64,000 bases of DNA from Brasenia schreberi (Eukaryota > Streptophyta > Magnoliopsida > Nymphaeales > Cabombaceae), in NCBI GenBank assembly GCA_036023115.1, contig JAYKKT010000090.1, positions 33,402,001 through 33,466,000 of the forward strand, read 5' to 3'. This document shows, in pieces, positions 59,020 to 64,000 of this stretch. Within the stretch, counting starts at the first letter, position 1. Every line of letters begins with the position of its first letter. The notes under the pieces are model-generated. The model did no database searches. It saw only the letters and a list, made by a program, of their open reading frames with translations, and was not told the DNA's origin. A program made the translations under genes and the position numbers.

Positions 59020-61007
59020 GGTATCACAAACACGAGAGATTGTTTATCATTTTTGGATAATCATTCAACAAAACTGGGCAAAATTGAGGACAATGTGAAA
59101 ACCATCTTGGTTCTCATCAGAATGTTAGGTTTCGTCTAGCAACTATCGAATTGGATATTTCCATCTTCCTTTGCTATTGCAACATATGGTTTCCTTTGTC
59201 TTGAGTAAAATGCTTCATATCTATGTAACAGATATCTGAAATAGCTTATCGAAGTTCCAGTTATCATGGTTTTTGTCTTCTTCTTTTCTAAGAGGTTGAT
59301 GGGTGGATGGTGTATTAGGCATTATCATGTTTTCCTTTGCATGGACATCTTATCATTTCAATCTAGAATATCATGTGTCATTTTTTAGGTTCAACAAGAA
59401 AAGCCATGAGAGTTTTCTCGATAGTCGATACAATGTTGAAGTACTCAGATATGCTTTTCATGTCACTCATAGGTCTGCCTTGTGGTCTTTACATGGTCTT
59501 TGTTTGGACTTCCATGAAATAGTTGCATTATATTTTATGTGGAAGACTTGTAGTTTCTTACCGTTTGACTAAGATGAAATCTCTTCTTGTTTTCTGATTA
59601 GCTAGATGGGGAAACGTCAAATAGTTCAACCCTGTTTACTATGAACACTTGGCATGATATTCTTAACTTCTGCATGTTGGGGCAAGCAGGTGTTTCCAGT
59701 CATTTAGGAGAAGTTAGAACACAGTATTCTCATTTTAGGGTTTGGATGGATGAACAATCTTAGCAATCTAAAGGTACATACTTCATGCTTTGACCAATGA
59801 ATTTTAATATTCACATTTGAAATGAAATCATTTTTATACCGTTTCACTGTAAACACTTTCGTACTTTTCACGGTACAAACACACACGTATAGCCCTGTCC
59901 TGCACTCATGATTTTGAAAATCCCTGCTTCACTCTTACTGGAGCCTATGTTGGCATCTATACCAGCGCCATGTGACATAGGGTGGATTCCTTAGCTGTAT
60001 ATGTTTTAAAGAAGAAGTGCATCAAGACCAGTTAGTCATTTTCTGTTGGGATTCTTGCAAAACTATCTTTTTGTACAGGGTGTTAGAATCCACCACAATT
60101 ACCTCTCTCTCTCTCTCTGAAAGTGAATCAAATGAAAGAATCGTGAGTTTTCACCCATGCCCTCCACTTGGAACACTGCCTTCCATGGGTCCTGGATGAA
60201 GGGAAACAAACTTGTTTAACTTGAATTCTGTGGAAAAATCACTTGTACCTTTTCCTCGAATCAGTGAACTGAGTTCTCACGTGATATAGTTTGAGTATTT
60301 TTTTTCAATGGAAAATCTATGCCTTATAGGCTCTTTCTGCCACAAAAGCTTTTCTTATGACGAATCTGTGCTGCATATATGAGCCATTTCTCTGTCCAAG
60401 CACAAGTAGGATTGTACAATCCTCCATGAGCATTTGAAACATGTTGGTGTCAAGAGCAGGTTAGGTTACCCCCAGGGCCAGAGTGATATAAGCAATACGA
60501 AATTTGTAGCTTTCAGGAGCAGGATATTGAAGATATGTTATCTACGTATCAGATGTTTTTGTTGCGTGAATGCTTTATACGAGCTCAAGCATTTATGGGC
60601 ATCCTGCTTTAGGTGGGGGGACAAGGGAGTTGCAGAAAGCTATTCTATTATGTGTTTCAACGAGTTTTGATGTTGATTGTGTCACAAAACCTGAGGTGGA
60701 ACCGAAAATTGTAATCCATCTTGAGGAGGGCTTACACATACCATAACGAAACTCTGTTGCACTTTTTAAAACCTGGAATATAGATGTATTCTATGCTTTT
60801 CAATTGAACCTGTCCTCTTACATACCAGATGTTTTTGTGGTATGAATGCTTTAAACGACCTCAAGCTATGGACATGGGGAAATTAATTCTTTTACCAAAT
60901 TGTTTTGGGGGTTGATGAATTTGAAATATGACTTTGATCTATTTTTTCCATGGAATTCGTTGTATGATTTCTGCATCTGTTCATATGATGCCTGTTTTTC
61001 CTGTCAG
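59020..61007. other. Region between PPR and the CBL exons
   Basis: PPR 3' UTR at the left. I searched it for the earlier EF-hand exons of a calcineurin B-like gene and found none. Small ORFs have no family features. Confidence 0.5.
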
Positions 61008-62501
61008 ACTTTTGAGGAGGCAGATACAAAGCATGACGGTAAGATTGATAAGGAAGAGTGGAGGAGCCTTGTTCTGCGACACCCTTCTCTTCTAAAGAAT
61101 ATAACCTTGCAATATCTCAAGTACGTCTTTGGAAACTAAAAAGTCTATATTTCATGAACTCTACATACAGTAGTTCCATAATTACAGCTATATTACTAGA
61201 TTATTGATTGTTCATCTAAAGTAGACTCTTTGTATTTCTCAACGTGGTCATAGCAATCATAGTTTTGGACGGAAACTTTGCAATGGTAGTCTTGTGTTTG
61301 AATATACGCTCTCTAGTAGCTGACTTGTACTAGTGCGTGGCTTGAATTGAAATGGGACTTGTGAGACTAAGTTTGATACCATCAGGCTACTGGACAGTTG
61401 ACCCATTTACAGGCTTAACATAGCAGGTGGTTCGGTTGTCAGCATCATTAGAAACAAGAGAATCTAAGGGACTTCTAGGGAAATGATAGTAAGGAGTGAA
61501 GTTAGGAAGAAAAGGATCCCGACGCCCACAATAAGATAGAGAAGAATGGATAACTGGTGATTCAAGGTGAAGTGAAGATGAAAAGGATTTTACATGCATA
61601 AACTTCTGATGAATGGGCAAGTATCATCACCTAATGCTGGTATGATCAGAGGTAATATGAAGGCAAAAGGGGGAGACTCGTTGGAGATTCTGTGTTGAAG
61701 AACCTGGAATACTTATCTTTCAAAGGAGAAAATGAGTTCTCTTTTGGTTGTCGGTTTGAAGGGATGGTTCAAACGGATTGTTCACTTGTATCTGGCTCCT
61801 AAACTCTGCTTTCCACAAGTTTCTCGATGAAGTGTTTCTCCATTCCACTGATCTTTCCACCCACCGTTCTCTGAGTCATGAGGAAGTGTGTTCCTTCTTG
61901 TTAAAACCAGAGACTGCATTTTTCCCAAACAAAGAAGCGAACTTTTGTTTCATTTAAATTTGAAATGTTTTTGCTTCCACTGGTACTTATAAGGATGGAG
62001 GAAACAGGGGCACAGATGTTGCGTCATGCAGCACTCTTAGGACCAACTTTTAGCCTCTTCTTTTTCTTTTTTGTTAGGAAAATTGGGGCTAGGCAGACCC
62101 CTAGCAGATGTGTACTCGGTATTGAACTCCTTCCCTTATACCAGAGAACCAACCCCCTAACCGGTGGGCTATTTCTGAAGGTTTATAATCGATTCTTATT
62201 CCTAAAAGATTTCGGGAAGATTGACTTATGAACTTCCAAGACTACTCGTGGAGGTGGTTTCTGAATTAACCTAATTTTGGTAATTGTATTGCATTATTTT
62301 CAACACCATAACATTAAAATTTAATGTGAACATTTGGTCATAATTATAGGTTTCAAGTGAACTTTTGTTGTTGAACGTATTTTCAGTTGAATATCTTAAA
62401 TTTTTTGCGATGTGCGATTTCTGAATGTCACTCTCTTTGCAGGGACATCACAACTACATTCCCGAGCTTCGTGTTTCACTCCCCAATTAGATGACACCTG
62501 A
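61008..62501 (+). pseudogene. Calcineurin B-like (CBL) calcium sensor, last two exons only
   Basis: Exon 61008-61120 encodes [18 protein letters not shown]..., the fourth EF-hand of plant CBLs (loop [12 protein letters not shown] with Asp1, Asp5, Asp9 and Glu12), then [20 protein letters not shown] donor follows. The next exon starts at 62443 (acceptor TTTGCAG) and gives DITTTFPSFVFHS, including the FPSF motif near the CBL C-terminus that CIPK kinases phosphorylate. An extra C at 62481-62484 shifts the frame, so the protein ends PIR-stop at 62494. The un-shifted frame would read the usual short QxDDT-type end, with its stop at 62499-62501. The N-terminal exons with EF-hands 1-3 are absent from the 2 kb upstream. 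It is a duplicated 3' gene fragment. Confidence 0.82.
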
Positions 62502-63486
62502 TGCTTTAATTGATTCCATTTTAGGGCGTCACTGAAGGGTTGTGATTCGTTGGAAGCATGTGCATGTCAACGTTTATTGAGCAACTGGAACACTATCATC
62601 CTGGTTTATCGGTTGTGGATTTGTTCGTAGTAAAGAAGGCGTTTTGGATTGTCGTTCGTGAATGTGATAATTTTTCACGGTTAATCTGCACACATTTTCT
62701 TATTAATTATTGAAGTGCTGTGAAGCATGTGTGCTGTTCCCTATCATTGAGGTTCGTCTCATGTTATTGTGAAGGTGTTGATTTTTTACAGTGGATCGAC
62801 TGGACAAGTAAATTTAACACATTACTTGGACCAATCGCCGTTATTGAGCAAAAGAAATGGTTACATTGTCAACTTCATTAACAGCTATTTCGCTTCATTC
62901 TGGCTTCAAACAAGAACAGAAAAAATGAGGGTATACATCTTCCCGTTCCTTTTTATGCCACATCAAACTGAAACTTTTACATGCAACAACAGTTTTGTGG
63001 GTCTAATGGTAGAACGTTGTGGAGAAGCTGAGCGTGTGAAAGACAGAGCGGTTTGGGCACTGACGCCTTGGCAACAGCTCTATATCGCTATGTATCCAAT
63101 GGATTGAGTGGCAGACAGGGGTTCACTTTGGTGTCTGGAAGGCTTATGATTCTCAAGAGCATCAATAAGGACGAGTTTATGATAAACTTGGTTGTGCATG
63201 TATTTGTGAAGTTACTACTCGCAAGGGCATGTTCGGCGGAGGTGACTAAAAGTACACCTGGTAGACGAATAGGAACCCCAATGTAACACCTTTCTCGAGA
63301 CGAAGATATAAATGATCACGTTTTATCACCGAAGAAAAGTCAGATGAGTGTGCTTGTACTCCACCTTTGTCGACAAAATCCAAACCATGTTCTCAAACGG
63401 AACCTCCACTTCAACCACGAAAACGGAACTTCCGTATCCTGGAAGAAAACTCCGGGCAAGAGGACAACTGACAATAGATCAAGGCA
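62502..63486. other. Intergenic DNA, nothing recognised
   Basis: The ORF at 62769-63107 is open by chance as far as I can judge; it shows no domain. Confidence 0.5.
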
Positions 63487-63571
63487 CTACAACAACAACA
63501 ACTAACCCATACTAGACGGGGTCGGGGTCGGTTACATGAATTCTTTGTTTCCACAGATCCCTATCGTGTGT
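63487..63571 (-). mobile_element. RTE LINE / SINE-like 3' tail fragment
   Basis: CAACAACAACAACTAACCC, then ACTAGACGGGGTCGGGGTCGG and ATGAATTCTTTGTTTCCACA, is the LINE 3' end on the minus strand, about 85 bp long. It shows a 6-bp GGTCGG duplication and a small deletion in the AAAAGGCTTAG part. No 5' head is seen, so it is either a severely truncated LINE or a relic of the 200-bp family. Confidence 0.75.
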
Positions 63572-64000
63572 ACACAAAATTATATTCCAACGCAGAGAAC
63601 TATATAGGGTCGAGTCAAAAGAACCTTCAAGTTGAAGTCCCGTGTTCGATAACCAGGTGTATGTATCTGGTAGGGGTCTGGCTAAACGTCTGTCTCAAAA
63701 AGAAGTATATTTAACTGCTGCCACACATCTCCAGACGCCTGAATGCATTGAGATCTTAGTGGTTTCCATTCACAAATCCAACTAAGTTATGCCATCCCCA
63801 AGTGAGATCTACGGTAATGATTGCCTAACAAATAATGGGTCATACAGGATATGACCTGATCTGCAGACTAAACCGGGGAACTACCATCTAATTATGAACA
63901 GAAGCTTCTTTGAGTATATTCTTTTTTTGGTTTTCTCTTGCAGCAAAACTGCAGGGAAAAGCTAGGAGAGAGCAAGAACGACAAGAAGCTTGAAAACCGC
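63572..64000. other. End of window, nothing recognised
   Basis: No gene or repeat pattern. The last bases (AAACTGCAGGGAAAAGCTAGG...) could be the start of a feature outside the window. Confidence 0.4.

Noticed and set aside
62769..63286. ORFs of 112 and 77 aa near the window end
   Set aside because: No homology that I can recognise, and the two overlap in different frames.

Overview
This is nuclear DNA from a flowering plant. It has intron-containing genes of plant families (RLCK-VII kinase, mid-SUN protein, type-A response regulator, PPR protein), AT-rich intergenic DNA full of (TA)n and (GA)n tracts, and many copies of one RTE-type LINE with a (TTG)n tail. The species cannot be named from sequence alone. 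The strongly GC-rich 5' half of the intronless PPR gene is a gradient often seen in monocots and some early-diverging lineages.

Layout. 0-1 kb: a decayed Ty1/copia remnant (-). 2.26-9.48 kb: a 7.18-kb composite between perfect 18-bp target-site duplications, made of a LINE, a copy of the region upstream of the SUN gene, and a second LINE 3' end. 9.9-13 kb: a broken exon of isopropylmalate isomerase large subunit, two 200-bp SINE-like LINE derivatives with TSDs, and one unrecognised exon. 13-18 kb: microsatellites, a LINE tail, hAT-like remnants and a 246-bp tandem duplication. 18.8-24.9 kb: a five-exon RLCK-VII (PBS1-like) kinase (+). 28.9-32.2 kb: a dead full-length LINE with 22-bp TSDs. 32.2-35.9 kb: the SUN upstream region. 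35.9-38.4 kb: a four-exon mid-SUN gene (+). 39.9-41.8 kb: a five-exon type-A response regulator (-), convergent with SUN. 46.9-49.1 kb: a hAT-type non-autonomous element and a BAHD acyltransferase pseudogene. 50.5-55.4 kb: an old LINE (+) and a 5'-truncated LINE (-). 56.1-59.0 kb: a PPR gene with a 400-residue Asn-rich tail (+). 61.0-62.5 kb: the last two exons of a calcineurin B-like gene.

The most notable structure is the composite at 2.28-9.46 kb. Removing 4573-8468 leaves one collinear full-length LINE flanked by a perfect TSD. The removed block continues a tract nearly identical to the dead LINE at 28.9 kb, runs through that LINE's 3' end and its 3' TSD, and carries 2.9 kb of SUN upstream DNA. 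It rejoins the host LINE at a 5-bp microhomology (GACAT). This is what repair of a break inside one LINE would leave if it copied from the homologous LINE 26 kb away and ran on into unique DNA before end joining. Identity between the two copies is patchy, with near-identical blocks alternating with blocks about 8-12% different, so further conversion or a second haplotype is implied.

The four intact genes have no evident shared pathway. They are ordinary signalling, nuclear-envelope/ER and organellar RNA functions.
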